From DDH964 sp963763205 (GTDB lineage Bacteria > Desulfobacterota > Desulfuromonadia > Desulfuromonadales > DDH964), in assembly GCA_963763205.1 (NCBI GenBank), contig CAVXNQ010000022.1, positions 310,001-374,000 on the forward strand: 64,000 nt of DNA, read 5' to 3'. The position numbers and the translations under genes are program-made. A model generated the notes under the pieces. That model ran no database searches and was not told the DNA's origin. It saw nothing but the letters and a program-made list of their open reading frames with translations. Shown here piece by piece: positions 18,365 to 29,238 of this stretch (its first letter is position 1; each line of letters begins with the position of its first letter).

Positions 18365-20849
18365 TCAGCCTTTCCGGGAAGCCCCGCTGTGCTGCAGTTG
18401 ATGTCGGGTCATTTCGATGTTGCTGCGGGCTCTCTTGTCTCCGGGATCGAGAAGGAGTACCTTTCCGCCAGGCCTCAATCGCCTCCGGGTATTTGCCGCG
18501 AGTGTAAAACGCCAGCCCCAGGGAAAAGAGCTTCTGTTGGTCGCCGGGATTGACCCCGGAGAGCCGCAACCGGTCGATGCGACCCAGGGCGGCCCTGGCT
18601 TCGGGCTGGTAGGGGTCGATCGCCAGGGCCTGGCGGAAAATCCCTTCGGCGGTGGAAAAACGGCCGGCGCCGAGAGCCCGGTTGGCGTCCCGCACCAACT
18701 CGGCGAGCCGACCGTCCAATTGGCCGCGCACCTTTTCGAGCCCGGCGCGGGCCTCCGGATTGGCCGGCGCCACCTCGAGGACCCGCCGAAAGCTGGCCAG
18801 CGCCGCGGCCGGCTGGCCTCCGGCCAGCGCTTCCCGGGCGCGACCGACTTCGGCCGCTACGAATTCCCCGAGCTGTGATTCCAGTGGGGCCGGTTCCTCC
18901 CGCCCGGTGGGGGCAGCCGGGTCAAGTTCCGCGAGCCGGAGATAGAGTCGGCGCGCCTGGTTGAATTGGTGGCCTGCCGCTGCCTGGCGGGCGGCTTCCA
19001 GCAGGTGGGCCGCCTTTTTTGCCCGGGCCGCCTCCACCTCTGCCAGTTCCTGGCGGATGGCGGGGGAATCGGCCAGGCCCAGGGCCTTGGCAAAGTGTTC
19101 TCCGGCTTCCCTGAGACGCCCCGCACTGCGGGCGCGGCGCCCCCAGAGCGACTCCTCGGCGGCCAGGGAAGCGACCATCGTGGCGAGCCGTTGGTCCGCC
19201 GCCTGGACCTCGGGAAGGTCGGGGGCCAGCTCTCCGGCTGCGCCAAACGCCTGGCGCGCGGCGTCGAGGCGCCCCTCCTCCAGGGCCTGGTCCCCCCGGG
19301 CAATGGCGTCCAGCGCCTGAGTGCGGGTCCGGTCCGCCAGGGCGACCAGGGCGGCAGCGGCCCGCGGTTCCCCCGGAGCGAGCGCCAGTACCTGTTGATA
19401 GGCGCTGGCAGCGGCGCCCGGATCACCGGCCGCAAGCCGCTGCTGGGCCGCGGCGAGGCCGGTCGCGATTTCCTGCTGCAACTGATCCAGGGCCCGTTGC
19501 CGAAGCTCGCGGCCGGTCGCCGCGTCAGGGGTCAGGGCCAGTCCCGATTGGACCTCCTCCAGCGCCTGGTGGGGGTTGTTCTGTCTCAGGGCCGCCCGGG
19601 CCCGAGCAAGGGCCGCGGAGGCCTCCTTGGCCAGCGCCGTCTCCGCCTGTTCGGCACCGGCGCGGGCGCGGGCATTGCCGGGATCGAGCGCCAGGGCTTT
19701 GGTGAACTGCTCCCTGGCTTGCCTGGCGCGCCCCTCGGCCAGGTGCCGCCGGCCCGCCTGGAGACAGCCGTCGAGTGCACCCCGCCGGGCCGTCCTCAGC
19801 TCGGTCGCGGCTCCCGCATTGCCGGGTTCGAGGGCAAGCCCCCGCTGAAAGGAGGAGGTGGCCGCGGCAAAATCCTTGCGGGCCAACTCGATGTTGCCCA
19901 TGAGAAAGAAGTCCCGGGCCGCGGCCTTCTCGCCGGTCAGCAGCGGTGCTGCGGCCTTTTGGGCCGGTTCCGGGCGGCGGTGCTCGAAAAGGGCCAGGGC
20001 GCAGGCATAGAGCATGGAACGGATACTGGAGCGCAGCTCCGGAGGGGCCGCGGCATAAATCGGCGCCAGGAGCCCCGCCGCCGGTTCGAAATGACCCTGC
20101 CGATAGGCAATGGCGCCGAGGTAGTAAAGGGCGACCGGGCTCTCCGGCGCCGCCTGCAGGGCGGCCGTGAAGGAGGCGTTGGCCGCCGCCAGGTCGTTGT
20201 CTTCGATTTGCTTCAGGCCGCGGTTGAAGTGGAGGGCATAAACCTCATCGCGGGCGGTCGAATCGTCAGGGTAATGCTCCAGGTAGCGGGAGAATTGTTC
20301 CAGGGCGGCGTCGACATCACCGCTGCGCGCCAGACAGTCACCCAGCAGCCGACGAGCCTCGAGGCGCTGCGGGTCCATGGCCAATACTCTTTCGAGCAGG
20401 GGCCGTGCCGCGGAGCAGTCGTCCTTTTCCAGGTAGGCCGTGGCCAGATCATCGTAGGCGTCGGCCAGCGGGAAGAGATCGGGCCGGGCAAGGGCGCCTA
20501 AGCTTTCGGCCTCGGCAAAATAGAGTTGAGCGCTGTCCAGATCACCGAGGTGGGTGAAGGCGAGGCCGAGGCGGTAATGCATGTCCGCGGAGGCGGTAAA
20601 GGCCGGGTAGGCAAGGCGCAACTCGTCGACGGCACCCTGGTCGTCGCCGCCGGCGAGTCGTTCGAGACCGAGCTGATAGTGGAGGGAGAGGTTGTCCGGA
20701 TCGACGCGCAGCGCGTCCCGGTAGTCCTTGGCCCGGTCACTTTCCACCGGCCCGGCGCCAGGCACCGCGATCGCCCGGAGCGGGAGCAGCAGAATCAGCA
20801 GCAAGAGACCGGCCCAAACTGCCCGCCGGCCCAGCGATTCAGGAATCAC
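18365..20849 (-). CDS. Large TPR-repeat protein, exported or membrane-anchored (one frame break)
   Basis: About 827 aa. The GTG at 20849 follows GGGGGAGAG and overlaps the end of the GGDEF gene by 11 bases, which favours it over longer starts. A hydrophobic N-terminal segment (AVWAGLLLLILLLPLRAIAV) is followed by many TPR units (e.g. YYLGAIAYRQGHFEPA, ALALDPGNARARAG, LAIDPYQPEARAAL) across nearly the whole length. An extra base near 18464 breaks the last repeat; the repaired end reads NIEMTRHQLQHSG. TPR proteins scaffold complexes; the partner is unknown. Coupling to the response regulator suggests joint function. Confidence 0.8.
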
Positions 20850-22203
20850 CGCTCTCCCCCGCACCGCGCGAGACGTTGCGCACCTTTTTGCCGGCATACA
20901 TCGCCCGGTCGGCAAGCTCGATGATGTCCTTCTTCTGGCTGGCGTGTTCCGGAAAACAGGCGAAACCGACGGTCGCCGTCAGCTTGGCGCAGATCCCATC
21001 CTCGACCAGAAAAACATGCTCTTCGATCTGGCTGCGCATGCGCTCGGCCACGACCGCAGCACCGTGGGCATCGGTTTCCACCAACAGGGCGGTAAATTCG
21101 TCGCCGCCGTAGCGGAACAGGCTGTCCACCTCGCGCACCGTGCTGCGCAGCAGCCTGGCAACCTCCCGCAGGGTCTTGCTGCCGGTGAGATGACCATGGC
21201 TGTCGTTGATCGCCTTGAAATAGTCCAGGTCGATGAAGACCAGGGAGAAGCCCAGCCCGTAGCGATTGCCACGGCGGATTTCCTGGTCGATGGCCATATG
21301 CAGGTAGCGGTGGTTGTAGAGCCCGGTGAGATCGTCGGTATACATCAACTCCCGGGCGCCCTGGTAGCGGAAGGCATTCTCGAAGCCGAGGGCCGCCTGC
21401 TCGGCGAGAAACTGCAGGCCATCCCTCGGAATTGCGGCAAAATCATGGCCGGCGGGATTGCCCAGCACCAGGGCCCCCCGGGTGCTCTCCTGACAGCGCA
21501 GCGGCAGCACCAGGAGGGTTTTCAGGTCGGGCAGGATGCCGCCGGGCAGGTCTTCCCCGGCGAGGGTCAACAGGCCGGTTGCCCCCGCGAGCGGTTCGAG
21601 CAGCGCGCTGGCGAGGGCCTGGGCCGTATCCTCCTCCATCCCCTCCAGGCCGATCAAGCGGCCGACGGTTCCCTTACCGAGGAGAAAGCCGAACCCGCGG
21701 CCGGTGCCGAGTTCGTTGAGCATGGTGGTCAGTGCCTGGGGAATCAGCCGGTCGATCTCCAGCATCGAAGCGAGGCTCTGTCCCTTCTGGAAGAGTCGGA
21801 TCTGGCTTTTGAGCAGGAAGTTCTCATCCAGCAGGCGCCGCTGTTCGAGGCAGGTGCGGACCAGGTGGCGCAGTTCCTCGGGATTGAAGGGCTTGATCAG
21901 GTAGTCCCGCGCTCCGTCTTTCAGGGCCTGAATGGCCGTCTCCAGGGTCGCGTGGCCGGTGGCGAGGATCACCTCGGGAGGATTGTCGAGGCTGCGCGTG
22001 CGGCGCAGCAACTGGAGGCCGTCGAGCCCCGGCATGACCATGTCGGTGAGGACAAGGTCCACCCCACCCCGTTGGATTCTGGCCAGGGCTTCGTCCCCGG
22101 AGGCGACGGTTTCCACCTGATAGCCGTCGTCGCCGAGGATTTCGGCATACAGACGGCAGAAAAAAAGTTCATCATCGACAACCAAAATGGTCGATTCGCG
22201 CAT
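20839..22203 (-). CDS. Response regulator with GAF and GGDEF domains
   Basis: 454 aa. Receiver domain (residues 1-120) with phospho-acceptor Asp54 (LTDMVMPGLDG) and KPF. A GAF-like region spans about 140-290, then a GGDEF domain (DLTGLYNHRYLH, RYGGDEFTALL) with an intact active-site motif, so a c-di-GMP-producing diguanylate cyclase is expected. No kinase is adjacent. Downstream TPR gene overlaps its end. ATG at 22203. No frame breaks. Confidence 0.9.
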   Translation of the reverse strand: MRESTILVVDDELFFCRLYAEILGDDGYQVETVASGDEALARIQRGGVDLVLTDMVMPGLDGLQLLRRTRSLDNPPEVILATGHATLETAIQALKDGARDYLIKPFNPEELRHLVRTCLEQRRLLDENFLLKSQIRLFQKGQSLASMLEIDRLIPQALTTMLNELGTGRGFGFLLGKGTVGRLIGLEGMEEDTAQALASALLEPLAGATGLLTLAGEDLPGGILPDLKTLLVLPLRCQESTRGALVLGNPAGHDFAAIPRDGLQFLAEQAALGFENAFRYQGARELMYTDDLTGLYNHRYLHMAIDQEIRRGNRYGLGFSLVFIDLDYFKAINDSHGHLTGSKTLREVARLLRSTVREVDSLFRYGGDEFTALLVETDAHGAAVVAERMRSQIEEHVFLVEDGICAKLTATVGFACFPEHASQKKDIIELADRAMYAGKKVRNVSRGAGESGDS

Positions 22204-22255
22204 CGGGGCTGCTCCCAGGAAAGAGATTCATAGCTAGCAAAATCCCCTAGTTCTG

Positions 22256-24616
22256 TCAACGGAAAAGCCCATTCTGCCAGTGTTTTTGGCGCCAGGTGGA
22301 CCCCCCGGCAACGAAGCGCACGGTGCCGTCGAGGTCGGTGCGCCACAGTGGAATCCCCAGCTTGCCGAGGATGCTCACCACTTCCGGGGCGGGAAAGCCG
22401 TAGCCGTTTTCGGCCCCGACCGAAACCACCGCACAGCTGGGGTGGAGCGTTTGCAGCAGCAGCCGGGGAGCCGAATGCCGGCTGCCGTGGTGGGGGATTT
22501 TCAGCAATTGCACCGGACCGGGCAGCGGCGTCGCGAGGAGCCTGGCAATGCCCGCTGCTTCGAGATCCCCGGTGAGCAGCAGGCCGAGCTCGCCCTGGCG
22601 CGCATAGAGGACCAGGGAGCGATCGTTGGTCGAGATGGCCGTGGTCGGCGGGGTGTAAAGGTCCAGGGCGACCCGGGAATCGACAGGGAGCGGGTGCCAG
22701 CCGGGGGGAAAGGAATGGCGGGGGATCTGCCGCGCGGTGGCCAGTGCCGCCAGCGTCGGCGGCAGGGCGCCGGCGCCGCTCCCGGTCCAGAGTGCCGCCA
22801 CCGGAAAGGTGGCCAGAACTTCCTTAAGGCCGCCGTAATGGTCGGGGTGGGGGTGGGTGAGGATGACGGCGGCCAGCGAACGGACCCCGAGATGGGCCAG
22901 GGCCGGGGCCACCAGCCGCTTGCCGACATCGAAGTGCGGATTGCGGCTGCCGCCGCCGTCGATCAGCAACTGCTTGCCCCCGGGAAGGGAGAGGAGCAGC
23001 GCTTCCCCCTGGCCGACGCTGAGCGCAGTGAGGGTCAGGGTGCCGGGCGGCGTCGGCAGCCAGAGGCAGAGCACCGTCCCCAGACCGGCGAGAACCGCCG
23101 CGACGATCCGGCGCCGGCGGCTGCCGCCGTAGAGCGCCAGGGCGATGACGGCAAGGCCGAGGCCGGCCAGGATCGGGGGCACCGGATACCAGTCCCGAGC
23201 GGCCAGCAGCGGTAAAGAGGTCAGGGCATCCGCTCCTGCCAGCGCCAGGTGGGTGGCCAGCGCGCCGAGCTGGAGCAGCCCGCCCGCCGCTTGCGGCGCC
23301 AGCGGGGCGAGGAGGAGCCCGGTCAGGCCGCAGGGGAGGGCGACGGTGGCGACCAGCGGTACCGCCCAGAGATTGGTCAGGGGCGCCGCCGGGGCCAGCC
23401 GGTGGAAATGGAGCAGAATCAGCGGCAGGGTGGCCAGGCTCGCGGCCAGGCTGGCCAGAAAGAGGGCTGCCGGCCAGCGCCAGGCGCGGTGCCAGCCGGA
23501 GATCAGCGGCAGCCAGCGCGGCAGCAGGATGAGCAGGCTGGCCGCACCGGCAAAGGAAAGCTGGAAGCCCGCTTCGAACAGTGCCAGGGGATCGACCAGC
23601 AGCAGCACCATGGCGACCGCAGCGAGACAGCGCAGCGGCTGCAACTGCCGCGAAAGTGCCAGGTAGACGGCGCCACCGGCGGCGACGAGAAAGGCGCGGC
23701 TGGTCGACAGGGCGCAGCCGCTGAACAACAGATAGAAGAAGAGCAGCGGCAGCAGCGCCAGGGGCAGGACCCGGCGCGGCGGTAAGCGAAGCAGCAGCCG
23801 TTGGCTGCGCCGGTAGCCGGTCAAGGCGACGAGGTACAGAACGCCGGCGATTATGCCGAGGTGCATGCCGGAGATAGCAAAAAGGTGGGCGATGCCGTCA
23901 GCGGACAGACGGTCGTGAAGCTCGGCGGAGATCTCCCCCTGGTCGCCGATCAGCAGCGCCCGGGCGAGGGCGGCCCGCTCCGGGGGCAGCTGCCGGTCGA
24001 TGAAACGGCCGGCGGCGAGCCGCCAGTGTTGGATGGTCGCGGCGATGCCGGTATGGGTTGCGGGCAGGAGCGCAAGGTCCTCGCTGCTCGCCAGGTAGGT
24101 GGTCGCAAAGATCCTCTCCCGGGCCAGGTGGCGCCGGTAATCGAACTCCCCCGGCGTTCCGAAATCCCGCGGGGTGTGCAGCTCGGCCCGCAGGCGCAGG
24201 TCGTCGCCGGGGGCGATCGGCCCCGGCGACGAGTCGAGAAAGATCCGCAGCCGCCCCCGGACCGGCCGCCGGAGCCCATCGGCGGTCAGGGCGCGGGTTT
24301 CGAGGTCGACCAGGCTGCGTCCTTCCGGGCGGGTGCGTACCGCCACGACCCGGCCCTCGACCCGCAGTGGTTGCTTCCCGGCCCAGGCCGCGATGTGCCC
24401 GGCATCGGCAGGCGGCTGCAACTGCAGCTGATAGCGCACCAGGCCCAGCGAGGAGAAAAAGAGGAGCAGCAGCAAAAAGGCGAGACGCTGCCGGGAACAG
24501 GCCAGCCACAGGCCGCCGGCGACGATCGGGAGGAGCGGGAACCAGGGGGCGGCAAAGAGCCAGGGGGCCAGCAGCAGGCCGCTGGCATAGGCGGCCAATA
24601 GGGTCGGCAAACCCAT
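22256..24616 (-). CDS. comEC: DNA internalization/competence protein ComEC/Rec2
   Basis: 786 aa. N-terminal membrane part with a DUF4131-like segment (DLRLRAELHTPRDFGTPGEF), the Competence domain (LIGDQGEIS, HLFAISGMHLGI), several helices, and a C-terminal metallo-beta-lactamase-like domain with LTHPHPDHYGG and LLTGDLE. It forms the inner-membrane channel for single-stranded DNA during natural transformation. Ends 52 bases before the next gene. No frame breaks in a long, less conserved protein. Confidence 0.92.
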   Translation of the reverse strand: MGLPTLLAAYASGLLLAPWLFAAPWFPLLPIVAGGLWLACSRQRLAFLLLLLFFSSLGLVRYQLQLQPPADAGHIAAWAGKQPLRVEGRVVAVRTRPEGRSLVDLETRALTADGLRRPVRGRLRIFLDSSPGPIAPGDDLRLRAELHTPRDFGTPGEFDYRRHLARERIFATTYLASSEDLALLPATHTGIAATIQHWRLAAGRFIDRQLPPERAALARALLIGDQGEISAELHDRLSADGIAHLFAISGMHLGIIAGVLYLVALTGYRRSQRLLLRLPPRRVLPLALLPLLFFYLLFSGCALSTSRAFLVAAGGAVYLALSRQLQPLRCLAAVAMVLLLVDPLALFEAGFQLSFAGAASLLILLPRWLPLISGWHRAWRWPAALFLASLAASLATLPLILLHFHRLAPAAPLTNLWAVPLVATVALPCGLTGLLLAPLAPQAAGGLLQLGALATHLALAGADALTSLPLLAARDWYPVPPILAGLGLAVIALALYGGSRRRRIVAAVLAGLGTVLCLWLPTPPGTLTLTALSVGQGEALLLSLPGGKQLLIDGGGSRNPHFDVGKRLVAPALAHLGVRSLAAVILTHPHPDHYGGLKEVLATFPVAALWTGSGAGALPPTLAALATARQIPRHSFPPGWHPLPVDSRVALDLYTPPTTAISTNDRSLVLYARQGELGLLLTGDLEAAGIARLLATPLPGPVQLLKIPHHGSRHSAPRLLLQTLHPSCAVVSVGAENGYGFPAPEVVSILGKLGIPLWRTDLDGTVRFVAGGSTWRQKHWQNGLFR

Positions 24617-24622
24617 CGCCCC

Positions 24623-24736
24623 TTACCGGCGGCCGCCGGACGGCGCCGGGAGGAGGGACAGGGGAGCACCGGACCCGGCTATGGGCGGGGTGTTTTGGTG
24701 GGCCGGGAGGGCAAGGACGGCTGCGATGGGGGACAT
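24623..24736 (-). CDS. Possible short ORF before comEC
   Basis: 37 codons starting at an ATG 11 bases after GGAGG and ending 6 bases before the comEC start. The peptide (MSPIAAVLALPAHQ...) has no recognisable motif. It could be a leader peptide coupled to comEC translation or chance. Confidence 0.25.
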   Translation of the reverse strand: MSPIAAVLALPAHQNTPPIAGSGAPLSLLPAPSGGRR

Positions 24737-24970
24737 AGGGCGATTGCCTCCAGGGGACGGATACTGAAAATTATCACAGTCATCGGCCAATGCAACGCCG
24801 TCCCGTCTTTCGGCGCTGCGGCCTCTTAGCCCTTGGCAAAGATGCGGCAACGGGTTAGATTAGAACGGCTGAAGTGGGCCGTTCTTCTGGGCTGCGGGCT
24901 CGTCTCGGGGGCGTTTCGCACCGACTGTTGCCAACCGATCCGGGCGCGGATCAGGTTGGGGGGTTAAGGG

Positions 24971-26130
24971 ATGATGATTCGGAAATATCAGGGCTGGCTC
25001 CTGGTCCTGGCGCTGCTGATGCTTTCGGCCGTCGCCCCAAAGGCGTTCGGCGGGTCCGCGGCGGCCCCCGTCTATCTGGGGATCGATGCCGAGTTCGGCT
25101 ACCAGAACAGCACCTCTGCCGAGGCGATCAGCCGGGGGGGGCGGATCGCCATCGAAAAGATCAACGGCCAGGGGGGCGTGCTCGGCGGCCGGCCGCTGGC
25201 GCTCGTCGAGCGCGGGAACAACTCGATTCCCGCCCGCAGCCTCGCCAATCTCGGGGAATTCGCCGCCACACCCGACCTTGTGGCGGTCTTGGGCGGGCGC
25301 TTCAGTCCGCCCATCATTGCCGACCTGCCTCTGATTCACGAGCGGCATTTGATTCTCCTCGGCCCATGGGCCGCGGCCGACGATGTGGTGGAGAACGGTT
25401 ATGTCCCCAACTACGTCTTCCGGCTCTCCCTCAAGGAGAGTGACGCCCTGGCGGCAATGCTCGACCATGCCCGCCGTCTGGGGGTGCGGCGGGTGGGCCT
25501 GCTGCTCAATACCAGCTGGGGGCGCAACAGCCTCAATGCCGCTGAACGTATACCTGCGCGGGCGCAAGGAGGCCCCACGCATCGTTGCCAAGGCCTGGTT
25601 CAACTGGCAGGATCAGTCGCTGATCGACCGCTACCAAGCCTTGCGAAGCCGTCATCATGATCACCAACGCCGATAATGCCGCGACCCTGGTCAACGAAAT
25701 GGCGGGGCTCCGCGCGGCCGAACGGCTCCCGCTGATCTGTCATTGCGGGATCACCGGAGGAAATTTTCCGGCGCTGGTCGGAGCCAATCTGGACAAGGTC
25801 GATCTGGCGGTGGTCCAGACCTACTCCTTTATTGGTGCCGGCGATGCCGTGGCGCATCCGGTCCTGGAGGCGGCGCGGCGGCTGTTCGGCATCGAAGAGG
25901 CGCGGCACGTCCCGGCCCCGGTTGGCATGGCGCACGCCTACGACCTGACGCGGATTCTCGCCCTGGCCATCGATCGGGCCGGGAGCACCGACCGGGCCAG
26001 GGTGCGCGACGCTCTGGAGCAGGTGCGGGACTATCCCGACCTGGTGCGCCACGATGCCTTGGACCGGGCCGATGTCTTCATGGCCCGTTATGCCCGGGAG
26101 GATCATGCCATTGTCCGTATCCGTCCCTGA
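24971..26130 (+). CDS. Periplasmic amino-acid-type binding protein (two frame breaks)
   Basis: About 385 aa once repaired. Signal peptide MMIRKYQGWLLVLALLMLSAVAPKAFG, then a type-1 periplasmic binding fold of the branched-chain amino-acid family (YLGIDAEFGYQNSTSAEAI, AIEKINGQGGVLGGRPL, LVAVLGGRFSPPI). Extra bases near 25546 and 25645 break the frame; the last segment (MITNADNAATLVNEM to ARYAREDHAIVRI) completes the fold. No ABC permease or ATPase is nearby. It overlaps the start of the histidine kinase gene, so it is probably a ligand-sensing accessory of that kinase. Confidence 0.82.
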
Positions 26131-29100
26131 GTCGCGCCCGAACCGCCGAGGCTGGGGCAGGCGGCTGCGTCTGCCGGAGCCCTGGGCGCCCCTGAAGAAC
26201 TGGCTGGACGCCAGCCTGGCGAATCGCCTGACTCTCTCGGTGCTGCTGGGGGCCACGGTGATGCTCGCCGTGGTAGGCGGCAGCAGCTATCTGGCCATGA
26301 GGCGGTTGCTGGAACAAGGCATCGCTGCGGATCTGGCCGGCCAGGTCGCGAATGTCGGCGGCCAGCTCGCCGACCAGTTGAACCAGGTCTGCCGGAATCT
26401 GGAGCATGCTGCAAAGAATTCCTTCGTAACCAACGGGCTCACCGATTCGAGCGGCCGGGATATCTACCTTGCCCCCTTCCTGCGTGACCAGGAAGTCCAT
26501 TCCCCCGTTTTCTTTTCGTTGACCCTGGTGGACTTTCAGGGCAAGCCCGTCTCGTCCACCCTGGGAAGCCCTGCCGCCACGGGCTGGCAACCGACGGCTC
26601 CCATCCTGACCGCCCTTGCGACCGGGGAGCCGCGGGCCGCGATACACGCAGCGGGGGGGCGGACCCTCCTGGAAATCGTGCAGCCGGTCCGCTTCGCTCC
26701 CACCCATTCTGTGGAAGGAGCGCTGGTCGGGCGTCTCGATTTGGACCAGGAGTTCCGGGCGGTGACCTGGTCCATTCCCGCCCAGGTCTTCCATCGGCTG
26801 CGAACCGGGAGCCGGGATGTCGTGCCCAGCGATTGGGACCGCCTGCCCCAGGATCCCTTCTCCCGGCAGCAATCCCTGCGCCTGGCCGGGCCGCTGCGGG
26901 ACCTCGGCCTGATCCTGGAGCTGGGGGAGGATCGCCGGGAAATTTTCTCGCCCCTGCGCCGGGTCGCGGAACTCTACCTCGTGTCGGGATTGCTGCTGCT
27001 GGTGCTGGCCTTTTTGCTGGCGCGGCTGCTGGGCCGGCGTCTGGCCGCTCCTTTGGAGGCGATTAGCCGGGACGCCGCCGTCGTCAGCGCCGGCGGCCCC
27101 CTGCCGCGGTTTTTCGCGATCGGGGGCCGGGACGAAATCGCCACCCTGGCATGCGCCATGGACAGCATGGTGGAGAACCTCACCCGAGCGCGCGAAACCC
27201 TGGAAGAACGGGTGCGCGAACGCACCGACGCACTCTACTCGTCCCAGGTGCTGCTGGCCAGTATCGTCGAGAATATCCCCCACTCCATCGGCGTGCGCGA
27301 TCTGCGCCCCGGCGGCAGGACCCTGCTGTGGAACCGGGCCGCGGAAGAGATTTTCGGGATCGAACGCCAGGCCGTTTTCGCCGGGCAGGTCTCGCCCCTG
27401 GAATCCCTGGTGGTGCAGCATGGCGGCACGCGGGAATTCCCACCCCAGGGGGGGGCTGGGAAGCGATCCGTAACCTTCGCCATCCTCGCGATGGCCGCCA
27501 GGTCGTTCTGCAGACCCGGGCGATGACCCTGGCCGACAGCGCCGGCGTTTCTGGCCACCTGCTGATGATCGCCGAGGACATCACGGCCCGCCGCCAGGTG
27601 GAGGATACCATCCGTCTCGAGCGGCGGCGCTTCGAGGTCCTCTACAAGATGTCCCAGATGGGCCAGGAATCCGAGGAGGCGATCAAGAACTTTGCCCTCG
27701 AAGAGGCCGTGCAGATCACCCAGAGTGCGGTCGGTTACCTCTATTTCCTTGACCCGACGGAAACCCTGCTCACCCTCCATGCCTGGTCCGGGAACGTCAT
27801 GGAGAGCTGCCGGATCGAGAATTCGCCCCGCGCTTACCGGGTGGCGGAACCCGGGCTCTGGGGCGAGGCGTTGCGCCAGCGGCGGCCGATCATCACCAAC
27901 GACTACGCGGCCGCCAACCCCTGCAAGAAGGGGTTGCCCGGGGGGAACGTCCCCCTGACCCGGCACATGAATGTGCCGCTTATCGACAATGGCCGGATAG
28001 TGCTGCTGGTCGGCGTTGGCAACAAGGCCGGGGGGTACGACGAATCGGACGTCCGCCACCTGACCCTGCTGATGGACGGCATGTGGCGGGTATTGCAGCG
28101 CAAATGGGCCGAGCAGTCGCTGCGCCGCAGCGAGACGAGTTACCGCAGACTTTCCAAGGAATTCCTGGCGCTGCTGGAAGGGATACCGGACCGGATTATC
28201 CTGCTCGATTCGAAGCTGCGGATCGTCTGGTCCAACCAGGAAGGCGGAGGCTACGACCTGCGTCACCGGCAGCGGGCCGGGGCGGACTGCAAGCTCTGCT
28301 ACCAGCTGTGGGACGAGTTTGCCGAAATCTGTGCCGATTGCCCGCCGGTGCGCAGTTTCGCTTCGGGACGTTCCGAGCAGGGGCAGGTCGAAACCGGCGA
28401 CGGACGGACCTGGGATGTACATGCCATTCCCATCTGCAGCGAAGACGGGGAGGTGACCAACGTCATCGAATTGGCCCAGGACGTGACGGACCGGATCCTG
28501 GCCCAGGAGCAGACGCTCCGCACGGCCCACCTGGCCTCCCTCGGGGAGCTGGCCGCCGGGGTGGCCCACGAAATCAACAACCCGGTCAACGGCGTCATCA
28601 ACTACGCCCAGCTCCTGGCCGATCGTCTGACCGGCAACGACCGGGATGCCGACCTGGCCGGCAGGATCATCCACGAGGGAAAGCGGATCTCGGCCATCGT
28701 GCGCAACCTCCTCTCCTTTGCCCGCCCCGGTCCAGGAGAGCGTCAACTCCTCGACGTGGCGGCCGCGCTCCGGGACTTCCTGGCTCTGATCGCACCCCAG
28801 CTGCGCCGGGATTTTATCGACTTCCAGGTCGAAATCGACCCGCATCTGCCGGCCCTGGGCGCCGATTCCGGGCAGTTGCGGCAGGTCTTCCTCAACATCA
28901 TCAACAATGCCCGTTATGCCCTAAACGAGCGTTTTGCCGGCGCCCATCCGGAAAAGATTCTCGACATCAAGATCGGCCGCTTCGGCAGCGAGCCGGAGCG
29001 GCTGCGCCTGACCTTTGTCGATTACGGCTGCGGGATTCCTGCAGCCGTAATCGACCGGGTGATGAACCCCTTTTTTACCACCAAACCAGTCGGCAAGGGG

Positions 29101-29238
29101 ACGGGGCTGGGGCTGAGCATCAGTCAGCGAATCATCGCCGAGCATGGCGGGACGCTGAAGCTTGAAAGCGTTGCCGGGCAATTCACCCGGGTGCGGATCG
29201 ACCTGCCGATTCGGCCGGTCAGGGAGGGAAAAGGATGA
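26105..29238 (+). CDS. Membrane sensor histidine kinase with PAS and GAF domains (one frame break)
   Basis: About 1,043 aa. ATG at 26105 after GGGAGG, overlapping the binding-protein gene by 26 bases. Transmembrane segments near residues 40-60 and 290-310 flank a periplasmic sensor, then HAMP, PAS (ASIVENIPHSIGVRD), GAF (FEVLYKMSQ to LLVGVGNKAGGYD), and a second PAS with a Cys pair arrangement (CKLCYQL...CADCP). The kinase core follows: HisKA phospho-acceptor in GVAHEINNPVNG and HATPase (VDYGCGIP, GTGLGLSIS). A net -1 shift lies near 27440-27480, beside a run of eight G. Operon with the sigma-54 regulator (stop/start overlap). Confidence 0.88.

Noticed and set aside
24841..24966. 41-codon ORF ahead of the binding-protein gene (MRQRVRLERLKWAVLLGCG...)
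   Set aside because: Lipoprotein-like start but no ribosome site, and its stop falls at the next gene's leader; probably chance.
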